From NCBI GenBank assembly GCA_947474005.1, contig CANJHI010000020.1:1-48645 (forward strand): a stretch of DNA of 48,645 bases. The letters run 5' to 3'. Below the pieces are notes generated by a model. That model worked only from the letters and a program-made list of their open reading frames with translations. It did no database searches and was not told the origin of the DNA. The translations under genes and the position numbers were made by a program. Positions 1 through 7,685 of the stretch are shown one piece after another (position 1 is the stretch's first letter; each line of letters opens with the position of its first letter). The DNA is from Alphaproteobacteria bacterium (lineage in GTDB: Bacteria > Pseudomonadota > Alphaproteobacteria > Reyranellales > Reyranellaceae).

Positions 1-220
1 CCACCAGGAAGCGCCCGCCGGCCTGGGCGAGGCGGGCTTCCTCGCGGTCGATGTCGGCATCGGTGCGGGCGGCCAGCTTCGCGCAGGCGGCCCGGGCCGA
101 GCCGAAATGGGCCAGCGCTTCATGGAAGGTGACGGGGCCGATGCGGGCGCCGCGCGCCAGCTTCAGCCGGGCGCGGCGTTCCGGGGGATCCAACTCGAGA
201 GTGTGCGGGCCGTCGAACAT
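1..220 (-). CDS. dprA: DNA processing protein DprA, N-terminal part
   Basis: The 73 visible residues start MFDGPHTLELDPPERRARLK and run off the left edge. The pattern 'ERRARLKLARG..IGPVTFHEALAHFGSA..A' is the N-terminal SAM-like segment of DprA/Smf, which in the full protein precedes the Rossmann domain that loads RecA on incoming single-stranded DNA. The ATG at 220 is the first start after an AT-rich gap; no strong Shine-Dalgarno is seen. The DprA identity rests on this N-terminal signature and on plsY and pyrB lying upstream on the same strand, which is common in alphaproteobacteria. The catalytic or RecA-binding parts are outside the window. Confidence 0.78.
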   Translation of the reverse strand, partial: MFDGPHTLELDPPERRARLKLARGARIGPVTFHEALAHFGSARAACAKLAARTDADIDREEARLAQAGGRFLV

Positions 221-272
221 GCCGCGACAGTAGGCGGGAATGTTATTCGTGTAAAACAACTATAAGTAGAAT
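221..272 (-). promoter_or_regulatory. AT-rich gap upstream of dprA, possible promoter
   Basis: These 52 bases are much more AT-rich than either neighbour and contain an imperfect inverted repeat (GTTATT, 7 bases, AACAAC, about 232-250). They separate the end of the ABC permease from dprA. A dprA promoter here would make the gene independent of the transporter operon. No convincing -35/-10 pair was found, so this is inference from composition and position. Confidence 0.3.
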
Positions 273-1196
273 TCAGCGCAGCCGGGGATTGAGCGCGTCG
301 CGTAGCCAGTCGCCCAGCAGGTTCACCGAGAGCGAGAGGACCACCAGGGCCAGCGCCGGGAAGATCACGATCCACCATTCGCCCGAAAACAGGAAGGCGT
401 TGCCGATGCGGATCAGGGTGCCGAGCGACGGCTGGGTCGCCGGCATGCCGACCCCGAGGTAGGACAGCGACGCCTCGGCGATCACGGCCAGCGCCAGCTC
501 GATGGTGGCGATCACCAGCACGGGCCCCCAGGCATTGGGCAGCACGTGGGCGAGCGCAATGCGCACGCCCGGCACGCCGATGATGCGTGCGGCGTTCACG
601 TAGTCCTTGTTCTTCTCGGCCAGCGTCGTGGCGCGGGTGACGCGCGCGAACTGCGGCCAGTAGGCAAAGCCGATCGACAGCACCAGCACCCAGATGGCGA
701 CGCTGTCGTGGACACCCTTGGGCAGCACGACGCGCGCCACGCCGTCGAGCGTCAGCGCGATCAGGATAGCGGGCACGGTGAGCTGGATGTCGGCCAGCCG
801 CATGATCACCGCCTCGACCCAGCCGCCGCGGAAGCCGGCGAGCAGCCCCAGCAGCACGCCGGTCGTCACCGACAGCACGATCGCCGCCAGCCCGATCATC
901 AGCGACACGCGACTGCCGTAGAGGATGGCCGACAGCATGTCGCGACCCTGGTTGTCGGTGCCCAGCGGATGCTTGGGCGTGCCGCCCTCGTTCCAGGCCG
1001 GCGGGGTGAAGGCATCCATCAGGTTGAGCGACTTCACGTCGAAGGGATCGAACGGCGCCACCCAGGGCGCGAAGGCCGCCGCCATGAAGTAAACCAGCGT
1101 GATCAGCGCGGCGGTCACGGTGAGCGGCGAGCGGCGGAAACTCCACCACGTGTCGCTGTCGCGGAAACGGGCGAGGGCTGTGCTGCGGTCGCTCAT
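273..1196 (-). CDS. ABC transporter permease, DppC/OppC type
   Basis: This 307-residue inner-membrane permease belongs to the peptide/nickel/opine transporter family. The N-terminal OppC-like segment is followed by HPLGTDNQGRD (about 76-86), a hallmark of DppC/OppC proteins. After it come about five further membrane helices and the EAA-type loop that docks the ATPase (about 200-221, NAARIIGVPG...HVLPN). It is the last gene of an operon running leftwards: binding protein, DppB-like permease, MFS transporter, this permease. Its ATG overlaps the MFS stop codon as ATGA, so translation is probably coupled. No ATP-binding subunit lies in the window, so one must be supplied from elsewhere or lie beyond the left edge past dprA. 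The substrate (peptide, opine or similar) cannot be read from the sequence. Confidence 0.88.
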   Translation of the reverse strand: MSDRSTALARFRDSDTWWSFRRSPLTVTAALITLVYFMAAAFAPWVAPFDPFDVKSLNLMDAFTPPAWNEGGTPKHPLGTDNQGRDMLSAILYGSRVSLMIGLAAIVLSVTTGVLLGLLAGFRGGWVEAVIMRLADIQLTVPAILIALTLDGVARVVLPKGVHDSVAIWVLVLSIGFAYWPQFARVTRATTLAEKNKDYVNAARIIGVPGVRIALAHVLPNAWGPVLVIATIELALAVIAEASLSYLGVGMPATQPSLGTLIRIGNAFLFSGEWWIVIFPALALVVLSLSVNLLGDWLRDALNPRLR

Positions 1197-2392
1197 GACG
1201 CCGTCATCCGCCGGCAGAGCAGCGCGCCCAGCGCGCCCAGTAGCGCCAGCACGGCGGCGAGCGGCCCGAAGCCGTCGAAGCCGTCCCAACTGATGATCGC
1301 TGCCCCGAGCGCCGCGGCGCCGACCCAGCCGACGCTTGCCGTGGTGCCATTCAGCCCCAGGACCGTGCCGCGCACATCCTCCGGCACCGAGGCCAGTGCT
1401 GCCATGTAGGAGGGCCGGCCCAGCGCATTCAGCAGCACATAGACGAAGCCAAGTGCCACCGAGACTTCGAGGCTGGGATGCCAGAGGAAGAGGACAAGAG
1501 CCGCCGCTGCTGAAAGGGCCATTGTGATGGCGAAGACCATCAGCCGGTCGCGCAGGCGGTCGGCGAGTTGCCCACCCAGGATCGTGCCGACGACATTGCC
1601 GATCGCGAACACCGCCAGCGGCAGGGCGACCTCGATCAACGACAGGTGATAGGTCGCCTGCAGGAAGGTGGCAAAATAAACCGCGGCCAGGCCGTAGCAG
1701 ATGCGTTCGGCGATGCCGCTGGAGAGGAGTCCCAGCACGCGGGGCGACAGCGCGCTCCGGAACGAGGGCCGCACCGTCGGGCGCGTATGGCCCGCGGTGC
1801 CGCGGCCCACCGTGGCGAACAGGCTGATGCAGGCCACAAGGGAAAGACCGCTCAGGCAGATCAGCCAGCCGCGCCAGCCGATCAGCGAGCCCACGGCCGC
1901 CGCCATCGGCACGCCGACCAGCAGGGTGAGCGATTGGCCGCTCATCACCCAGCCCAGCGCGCGACCACGCTGGCTGTCGACGACACGGCCCGAGACCTCG
2001 GCGAATGCCACGCCGGTAAAGGCGCCGCAGCAGGCGCCAGCCATCGTTGCCCACAGTCCCACCCAGAAGAACGAGCCAGCCTGCGCCTGAGCCACGAGGC
2101 AAATGGCCAGCGCGAACGGCGAGGCCACCAGCAGCGCCCGCCGCCCGATGAGATCGGATAGCCAACCGCCGAAGGCCGAGGCGACGCCCCACGAAACCGA
2201 CGTCAGCGACACCAGGTTGGCGACCAGTTGCATGGAAACGTCGAGGTCGCGCGCCATGTCGAGCAGGAAGGGCGCGCGCGTGGTGCCGCTCGAGGTGGTG
2301 GCGAACGAGCCGAGGCAGGCGGCGCCGATCAGGGCCCATGGCAGACCTTGGGGCAGACCTGGGGACAGGGCGCGCGGAGCGGTCACGGTCAT
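1193..2392 (-). CDS. MFS transporter inside the peptide ABC operon
   Basis: This 399-residue major facilitator protein has about twelve hydrophobic segments and the loop 2-3 motif GGWLSDLIGRR (about 75-85). The ATG at 2392 sits inside the stop region of the upstream permease (ATGA overlap) and directly after GGAGG. Its own stop overlaps the start of the DppC-like permease, again as ATGA. It therefore sits between the two halves of one ABC channel and is probably translated with them. MFS drug or metabolite exporters of this length work as single proteins, so it is not expected to be an ABC subunit. It may move the same compound or a breakdown product. Substrate unknown. Confidence 0.85.
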   Translation of the reverse strand: MTVTAPRALSPGLPQGLPWALIGAACLGSFATTSSGTTRAPFLLDMARDLDVSMQLVANLVSLTSVSWGVASAFGGWLSDLIGRRALLVASPFALAICLVAQAQAGSFFWVGLWATMAGACCGAFTGVAFAEVSGRVVDSQRGRALGWVMSGQSLTLLVGVPMAAAVGSLIGWRGWLICLSGLSLVACISLFATVGRGTAGHTRPTVRPSFRSALSPRVLGLLSSGIAERICYGLAAVYFATFLQATYHLSLIEVALPLAVFAIGNVVGTILGGQLADRLRDRLMVFAITMALSAAAALVLFLWHPSLEVSVALGFVYVLLNALGRPSYMAALASVPEDVRGTVLGLNGTTASVGWVGAAALGAAIISWDGFDGFGPLAAVLALLGALGALLCRRMTAS

Positions 2393-3417
2393 CCTCCGGC
2401 CGTGCCGAGTTGGGCGCGATCGAGCCGCAGTCGGGGATCGATGGCGGCGTAGAGCAGATCGACGAAGAAATTGATCGCCACGAAGATGAACGAGACCATG
2501 ACGAGATAGGCCGCCATCACCGGAATGTCGGCGAACTGGACCGACTGGATGAAGAGCTGGCCCATGCCCGGCCACTGGAACACCGTCTCGGTGATGATCG
2601 AGAACGCGATCAGGCCCCCGACTTGAATCCCTATGACGGTAATCACTGGCAGAAGGGTGTTCTTGAGCGCGTGGCGGAAATGCACGGCGCGATTGGTGAG
2701 GCCGCGGGCGCGCGCGAACTTGATGTAGTCGGTGCGCAGCACTTCCAGCATCTGCGAGCGGACGAGGCGCAGCACCAGGGTCATCTGGAACAGCGACAGG
2801 GTGAAGGCCGGCAGCACGATCGCCTTGAGGCCCGACGCGGTGAGCAGTCCCGTGTTCCACCAGCCGAGCTTCACCGTCTCGCCGCGCCCGAAGGACGGGA
2901 AGCACCAGTCCGGCGGCAGCCCGATGGCCGGCGCCCAGGTCTTGCATTCGACCGAGAAGACATAGATCAGCAGGATGCCGATGACGAAGGTCGGCATGGC
3001 GACGCCCGCCAGCGAGAAGGTCATGATCGCGCCGCTGTCGACACTGTTGCGGCGCAACGCTGTGAGCACGCCGAGCGGGATGCCCATGGCCAGCGCCAGC
3101 AGGGCCGCCACCGCCACCAGCTCCAAAGTCGCCGGCATGCGTTCGACGATCAGGTCGGAGACCGGACGGGCCAGGCGATAGCTCTTGCCGAAATTGCCGC
3201 TCACCGCATTGCCGAGGAAGCGCGCGAACTGCACCGCCACGGAGTCTTCGAGACCGAGCTCGCGGCGCATCTCCTCGCGTTCGGCCGGCCCCGCTTCCTG
3301 GCCGACCATGTTGTTCACCGGATCGCCCACGAAGTTGAACAGCGTAAAGCACACGAACGAGACCGCCAGCATGACCGCCAGCGACTGCAGGAGACGGGAC
3401 ACGATGAAAGCCAGCAT
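2389..3417 (-). CDS. ABC transporter permease, DppB/OppB type
   Basis: This 342-residue permease has the DppB/OppB layout: an N-terminal membrane helix (MLAFIVSRLLQSLAVML), a periplasmic region, then five helices with the ATPase-docking loop at about 232-253 (KFARARGL...FRHALKN). It pairs with the DppC-like permease at 273-1196 to form the channel. It starts 31 bases after the binding-protein gene with AGGAAAG upstream, and ends in an ATGA overlap with the MFS gene. Its length is slightly above the usual 305-340 because of an extended periplasmic loop (about 155-190) containing two cysteines. Substrate is not predictable. Confidence 0.9.
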   Translation of the reverse strand: MLAFIVSRLLQSLAVMLAVSFVCFTLFNFVGDPVNNMVGQEAGPAEREEMRRELGLEDSVAVQFARFLGNAVSGNFGKSYRLARPVSDLIVERMPATLELVAVAALLALAMGIPLGVLTALRRNSVDSGAIMTFSLAGVAMPTFVIGILLIYVFSVECKTWAPAIGLPPDWCFPSFGRGETVKLGWWNTGLLTASGLKAIVLPAFTLSLFQMTLVLRLVRSQMLEVLRTDYIKFARARGLTNRAVHFRHALKNTLLPVITVIGIQVGGLIAFSIITETVFQWPGMGQLFIQSVQFADIPVMAAYLVMVSFIFVAINFFVDLLYAAIDPRLRLDRAQLGTAGG

Positions 3418-3448
3418 GGTGCCGGCTTTCCTGCTGCTTGGGTCGGCC

Positions 3449-5029
3449 CTACTTGATCGTCGAGTATTTGAAGTTGGGCGAGTCGTTGGCGAAGATCGGG
3501 ATCGTCACCTTGTCGCTCATCGACCACACGATCAGCTGATGATGCAGCGGCAGGTACGGCATGTCGGCGACCGCCAGCTCCCAGGCGTCGGCGATCATCT
3601 TGTCGCGCTTGGCCTGGTCGACCTCCTTCAGCATCGCGTCGGTCAGCGCATCGAGCTTGGCGTTGCTGTAGTTGGTGTAGTTCCAGCCGCCCACCTTCTT
3701 GGCCGGGTCGTTGGTCTGGTAGAGGAAGGTGAAGACATAGTGCGAATCGAGCGTCGGCACGCCCCAGCCCAGCAGGAACATGCTGGAATCCTTCTTCTGG
3801 ATCTTGGGGAAATGCAGCGTCTTCGAGCGCGCTTGCAGGTCGACCTTGATGCCGATCTGGGCCAGCATGCTGGTGACGGCCTGGCAGATCTGCTCGTCGT
3901 TGTTGTAGCGGTCGTTGGGGCAGTCGAGCGTGACGCTGAAGCCGTTGGGATAGCCCGCCTCGGCCATCAGCTTCTTGGCCGCCGCCACGTCGAACTTCTG
4001 GCGCTGGTCGAGTGCCGGCGTATAGCCGTGCACGCCGGGCGAGGTGACGAGGCCGGCGGGCGCTGCGAAGTTGCGCATCACCTTGGCCTTGATCGCGTTG
4101 ATGTCGATCGCCTGGTACATGGCCTGGCGCACGCGCTTGTCGGCGAACGGGTTCTTGCCCTTGACGTCGGAGTATTTCAGCTCGGCCGAGCCCATGTCGA
4201 GGCCAAGGAAGATCGAGCGCACCTGCGCGGTCTCCTCGGTTTTCAGGCCGGCGGTCTGCTTGATGCGGGCGATGTCCTGCAGCGGCGCGTCGAGCACGAA
4301 GTCGACCTGGCCCGAGATCAGCGCGGCGACCCGGGTCGCCGGCTCCTTGATCGGCGTGTAGACCAGCTCATCGGGATAGTTCGGGAATTCCTTGGCGCCC
4401 CAGTAGGTCGGGTTCTTCACCATCACGGTGCGCACGTCGGGGTCGCGCTGCTTCACCATGTAGGGGCCGGTGCCCATGGCGTTGCGCACGGCGTAGGTTT
4501 CTTCCTTGTCCTTGAAGTTTTGCGGCTTGGTGACGTTGTGCTTCTCCGCCCACGCCCGCGACATGATCAGGATGCTGGTGGTGTAGTCGGGCAGGATGGG
4601 GTTCGGTCCGTCGGTGATGATGTGCACCGTGAGCGGATCGACGGCCTTCACTTCCTTGATGCTGGAGATATAGGCGCGGAAGTCGGACGAGGGGGCGAGC
4701 GCGCGGTTGTAGCTGAACACCACGTCGTCGGCGGTGAACGGCGTGCCGTCGCTGAATTTGACGTCGGGCCGGAGCTTGAACTCCCAGATCACCGGCGAGA
4801 TCGGCTTCCACGACAGCGCCAGGCCCGGCACCTTCACCAGCTTCGGATCGCGCGAAATCAGCGCATCGTAGAAGTGCGTGTTCATGGCCGTGGTCGGCCC
4901 CTCATTCTGCGAATAGGGATCGAGGGTGAGCGCATCGCCCTGGCTCGCCCAGCGCAGCGTCTTGGCATCGGCGGCGGATATGACGCATAGGGCGGCCGCG
5001 GTAAGAGCGGCCAGTCGCGCAACGAACAT
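3449..5029 (-). CDS. ABC transporter substrate-binding protein, family 5 (DppA/OppA type)
   Basis: This secreted 526-residue binding protein feeds the DppB/DppC-like permeases downstream. The start MFVARLAALTAAALCVISAADA gives a Sec signal peptide cleaved near ADA-K. The ATG at 5029 lies 8 bases after AGGAGG; the ATG at 5035 is only 2 bases from it, and the longer frame to 5089 lacks a signal peptide at its start. Family 5 features are the 'LRWASQGDALTLDPYSQNEG' opening, the 'WEFKLRPDVKFSDGTPFTADDVVFSYNR' segment and the 'GTGPYMVKQ..D' segment. It is the first gene of the leftward operon and is divergent from the phosphonate-type binding protein at 5125. Ligand unknown. Confidence 0.9.
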   Translation of the reverse strand: MFVARLAALTAAALCVISAADAKTLRWASQGDALTLDPYSQNEGPTTAMNTHFYDALISRDPKLVKVPGLALSWKPISPVIWEFKLRPDVKFSDGTPFTADDVVFSYNRALAPSSDFRAYISSIKEVKAVDPLTVHIITDGPNPILPDYTTSILIMSRAWAEKHNVTKPQNFKDKEETYAVRNAMGTGPYMVKQRDPDVRTVMVKNPTYWGAKEFPNYPDELVYTPIKEPATRVAALISGQVDFVLDAPLQDIARIKQTAGLKTEETAQVRSIFLGLDMGSAELKYSDVKGKNPFADKRVRQAMYQAIDINAIKAKVMRNFAAPAGLVTSPGVHGYTPALDQRQKFDVAAAKKLMAEAGYPNGFSVTLDCPNDRYNNDEQICQAVTSMLAQIGIKVDLQARSKTLHFPKIQKKDSSMFLLGWGVPTLDSHYVFTFLYQTNDPAKKVGGWNYTNYSNAKLDALTDAMLKEVDQAKRDKMIADAWELAVADMPYLPLHHQLIVWSMSDKVTIPIFANDSPNFKYSTIK

Positions 5030-5124
5030 GGCCATTGCCTCCTGCAGTTGTTGTGCATCGACCCTAGCGACCGGTCTGCCGCCGATCAATGGCGCGTCGT
5101 GCTATAGGAAGGACAAGGAGACAG
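5030..5124. promoter_or_regulatory. Divergent promoter region between two binding-protein genes
   Basis: This 95-base gap separates two outward-facing genes for periplasmic binding proteins. It must hold both start regions. The only clear signals are AGGAGG for the leftward gene (near 5038-5043) and AAGGAG for the rightward gene (5115-5120). I do not see a clear operator. Shared regulation of the two transport genes is possible but is inference only. Confidence 0.4.
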
Positions 5125-6180
5125 ATGATGAAGCAGTGGCTCTTGGGCGCGGCGATGATCGTGGCCGCGGTGTCGGCCTCGGCGCAGGCCCCGGCGCAGG
5201 CCCCGGCGCAGGCCCCGGCGCAGGATCGCGTCAGGCTGGAAGTCTACTCTACTCTCGAGATCGAGAACCTGAACGACTTCAAGAAATCGTTCGAGGCGGA
5301 AAATCCCGACTTAGAAATCCTGTGGAACCGCGATTCAACCGGCGTCCTCACCGCCAGGATCCTGGCCGAGCAGAGCGTCCAGCGCGCCGATGCCATCTGG
5401 GGGCTTGCCGTCACGTCGATGCTGCTGCTCGACAAGCGCGGCCTGCTCGAGCCCTATGCGCCGAAGAACCTTGCCGCCATCAAGCCGGCATTCCGCGATT
5501 CCGCCAGTCCGCCGGCGTGGGTCGGCATGGAAGCGTGGGTCGCCGCGGTCTGCTTCAACACGGTCGAGGCGGCCAAGCTCGGTCTTGCCAAGCCCGTGTC
5601 CTGGTTCGACCTCACCGACCCGCGCCTAAAAGGCAAGATCATCATGCCGCATCCGGCCTCGTCGGGGACCGGCTATTTCCACGTCTCGGCCTGGATCCAG
5701 ATGTTCGGCGAAGCCAAGGCCTGGGAATTCATGGACAAGCTGCACGACAACATCGCGGTCTACGAACATTCGGGCACGCGGCCCTGCCGGCAGGCGGCGG
5801 CCGGCGAATTCCCGCTCGGCATTTCCTACGAGCTGGCCGCCGCCAGCGCCCGCCAGAAAGGCGCGCCGATCGAGGGCCTCGTCATGAAGGAAGGCGGCGG
5901 CTGGGACATGGATGCGGCCGCCATCCTGCGCGGCACCAAGAAGCCCGAGGCAGTACGCCGCCTGATGGATTTCGCGTCGAGCCGCAAGGCCAACGAACTC
6001 TACGCCTCGTTCGTGAGCCAGGTCGCCATGCCGGGGATCGCCAGCAACATTCCCGACTATCCGGCCGGCGTTGCCGACTCGATGATCAAGAACGACTTCG
6101 CCTGGGCCTCGGCCAACCGCACGCGCATTCTAGAAGAGTGGGCGCGCCGCTACGACGGCAAGGCGGCGAAGAAGAACTAG
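5125..6180 (+). CDS. Extracellular solute-binding protein, 2-aminoethylphosphonate/iron type
   Basis: This 351-residue periplasmic binding protein resembles the PhnS-like 2-aminoethylphosphonate receptors, and more distantly Fe3+-binding proteins. Recognisable segments are 'VYSTLEIENLNDFKKSFEA', 'WNRDSTGVLTARILAE', 'AIWGLAVTSMLLLD', 'PPAWVGMEAWVAAVCFN' and 'MPHPASSGTGY'. The first ATG of MMKQWLLGAAMIV lies 4 bases after AAGGAG and opens a Sec signal peptide. The presumed cleavage region is a repeated AQAP run. No permease or ATPase for it lies nearby, so it is an orphan receptor here. Its stop shares a CTAG palindrome with plsY on the other strand. The phosphonate assignment is from family resemblance only. 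Confidence 0.8.
   Translation: MMKQWLLGAAMIVAAVSASAQAPAQAPAQAPAQDRVRLEVYSTLEIENLNDFKKSFEAENPDLEILWNRDSTGVLTARILAEQSVQRADAIWGLAVTSMLLLDKRGLLEPYAPKNLAAIKPAFRDSASPPAWVGMEAWVAAVCFNTVEAAKLGLAKPVSWFDLTDPRLKGKIIMPHPASSGTGYFHVSAWIQMFGEAKAWEFMDKLHDNIAVYEHSGTRPCRQAAAGEFPLGISYELAAASARQKGAPIEGLVMKEGGGWDMDAAAILRGTKKPEAVRRLMDFASSRKANELYASFVSQVAMPGIASNIPDYPAGVADSMIKNDFAWASANRTRILEEWARRYDGKAAKKN
5181..5224 (+). repeat. 12-bp tandem repeat, 3.7 copies, in signal-peptide region
   Basis: The unit GGCGCAGGCCCC is repeated exactly at 5181-5192, 5193-5204 and 5205-5216, with a further 8 bases to 5224. It encodes AQAP repeats at the predicted signal-peptidase site of the binding protein. Because the unit is a multiple of three, slippage would lengthen or shorten the linker without shifting frame. 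Confidence 0.95.
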
Positions 6181-6779
6181 GCGCTCTTCTTCGCGCCGAC
6201 CTTCGATTCGGTGCCGGCGAGCAGCCGGCGGATATTCTCGTGGTGCTTGGCCCACACCAGCAGCACCAGCACTGACGCCAGCACCGCAACCGGGCGGGGC
6301 GAGAGCCACCAGGCCGAGGCGGCGGCGAGACCGGTGGCAAGCAGGGTGGCCAGCGAGGAATAACGCAAGGTAACGAGGGTCAGCAGCCACACGCCAGCGC
6401 CGACGGCGGCGACCGGCCAGCTCAAGCCCAAGAACACGCCGAGCACAGTTGCGCCGCCCTTGCCGCCCTTGAAGCCCAGCCAGACGGGAAACATGTGGCC
6501 CAACACCGCGCCCGCTCCCGCGCCGACGGCCGCCAACTGGCCGACCTGATCGGCGATCAGGACGGCGACCAGACCCTTCAACGCATCGAGGGCCAGAGTT
6601 GCCGCCGCCAGACCTTTGTGGCCGGTGCGCAGCACGTTGGTGGCGCCGATGTTGCCCGAGCCCACCTTGCGGATGTCGCCGAGGCCTGCCGCGCGGGTCA
6701 GCAGCAGGCCGAACGGGATCGATCCCAGCAGGTAGCCCAGCAGGAACGGCGCGAAGAGCAGGATCAGCGTCGAGACCAT
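6177..6779 (-). CDS. plsY: Glycerol-3-phosphate acyltransferase PlsY
   Basis: PlsY is the inner-membrane enzyme that transfers an acyl group from acyl-phosphate to the sn-1 position of glycerol 3-phosphate, the first committed step of phospholipid synthesis. The 200 residues show its three cytoplasmic motifs: GSIPFGLLLTR with GSGNIGATNVLR (about 19-51), GFKGGKGGAT (about 102-111) and the C-terminal HHENIRRLLAGTE. The hydrophobic segments between them fit the usual topology of about five to seven helices, and the length is typical. It follows the proline-rich secreted gene by 7 bases on the same strand and ends against the binding protein at a shared CTAG. In related genomes dprA usually follows directly; here the ABC/MFS operon and the phosphonate-type receptor intervene. 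Confidence 0.96.
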   Translation of the reverse strand: MVSTLILLFAPFLLGYLLGSIPFGLLLTRAAGLGDIRKVGSGNIGATNVLRTGHKGLAAATLALDALKGLVAVLIADQVGQLAAVGAGAGAVLGHMFPVWLGFKGGKGGATVLGVFLGLSWPVAAVGAGVWLLTLVTLRYSSLATLLATGLAAASAWWLSPRPVAVLASVLVLLVWAKHHENIRRLLAGTESKVGAKKSA

Positions 6780-6786
6780 GCGGCAG

Positions 6787-7596
6787 TTACGGGCTCACGA
6801 CGCGGCAATTGGTCGAGTCGATGTAGGCGGTGGTCGGCGGGCCGACCAGCTCGGTGCTGATCTGCTCGCCGGGCTGGATCGTCACCGGCCCGAAGTACAC
6901 ATCCTCGACCGGACGGCCGGCGTTCATGAAGGTGCACTGGGCCTGGGTCTCGAGCGGACGCGGCGTGTTCGACGTCAGCGTGATCGAGACCTGCCAATAG
7001 CGCGAATCGCCGTAGGTGAGGTTGGAGGCGCCCAGCACCACCAGCGGCTGCGGTGTCGCCGAATAGGGAATGGGACGCGCGCCGGTGCGGCGGACGGGCG
7101 GTCGCGGCTTGGGCTGCAGTCCCTCGGCCGGGCGCACCTGGGTCGCGGTACGCGGATCGAAGGCGGCATTGGGGTCCTGCGGCTGGCCGAGCGGGCTCGG
7201 CTGCGACGGCGTGTTGCCGCCCAAGGTCGCCACGCCACCGCCGGGAACGCCCAGCGGCTGCGGCGTAAGCGGCGTCGAACTGATCGAGGAACCGGTCGAC
7301 GGGCTAGGCAACGGGCTGGTCAATGAGCCGGTCGAGGCCGCCGGCGGGGTGTTGGCCTGCAGCGGCGTCGGCGTGGGCGGCGTGGCGGCAGGTGGCGCCT
7401 GAACGCCACCGACCTGGGTCTGCAGCCGCTCGTAGCAGGAGAGCTTGGCCTGCTGCTCCGTGATCTCGCCGCAAATCTGGATGTGACGCGTGAGCGCGTC
7501 GAGAAGGTCTTCGCGCGACTGGCCGCGCGTCTGGGCGTGGCCCGCGCTGGCGAACATCACCGTGGCGACGCCGAGGATTACTGACTGTCTAAGCAT
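6787..7596 (-). CDS. Proline-rich secreted protein of unknown function
   Basis: This 269-residue protein opens with a signal peptide (MLRQSVILGVATVMFASAGHAQ) and a short cysteine-containing helix, ICGEITEQQAKLSCYERL (about 37-54). That helix resembles a motif seen in many small secreted proteobacterial proteins. Residues of about 62-190 are low-complexity, rich in Pro, Ser, Thr and Gly. A compact C-terminal domain (about 191-269) contains 'GDSRYWQVSITLTSNTPRPLE', two cysteines (TQAQCTFMN and DSTNCRVVSP) and looks like a small beta-sandwich. It lies between pyrC and plsY on the same strand and is probably co-transcribed with plsY. I do not recognise a named family for the C-terminal domain. 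Confidence 0.8.
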   Translation of the reverse strand: MLRQSVILGVATVMFASAGHAQTRGQSREDLLDALTRHIQICGEITEQQAKLSCYERLQTQVGGVQAPPAATPPTPTPLQANTPPAASTGSLTSPLPSPSTGSSISSTPLTPQPLGVPGGGVATLGGNTPSQPSPLGQPQDPNAAFDPRTATQVRPAEGLQPKPRPPVRRTGARPIPYSATPQPLVVLGASNLTYGDSRYWQVSITLTSNTPRPLETQAQCTFMNAGRPVEDVYFGPVTIQPGEQISTELVGPPTTAYIDSTNCRVVSP

Positions 7597-7685
7597 CGTC
7601 GATTGCCCTGATCCGTGAGAACGCCGCGACCATACCAGACGAAGTGGCGGTTTCGAGGCGTCAATTCCCGCGCCGTCCCCGGTGG

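Noticed and set aside
2338..3456. Long open frame on the + strand opposite the permease and MFS genes
   Set aside because: It is rich in Arg, His, Asp and Gln with no domain, exactly the mirror of a GC-rich gene. The minus-strand permease and MFS have clear motifs.
5030..5124. Upstream starts at 5089 for both divergent binding proteins
   Set aside because: They would put non-hydrophobic residues before the signal peptides, and good ribosome-binding sites sit before the inner starts at 5029 and 5125.
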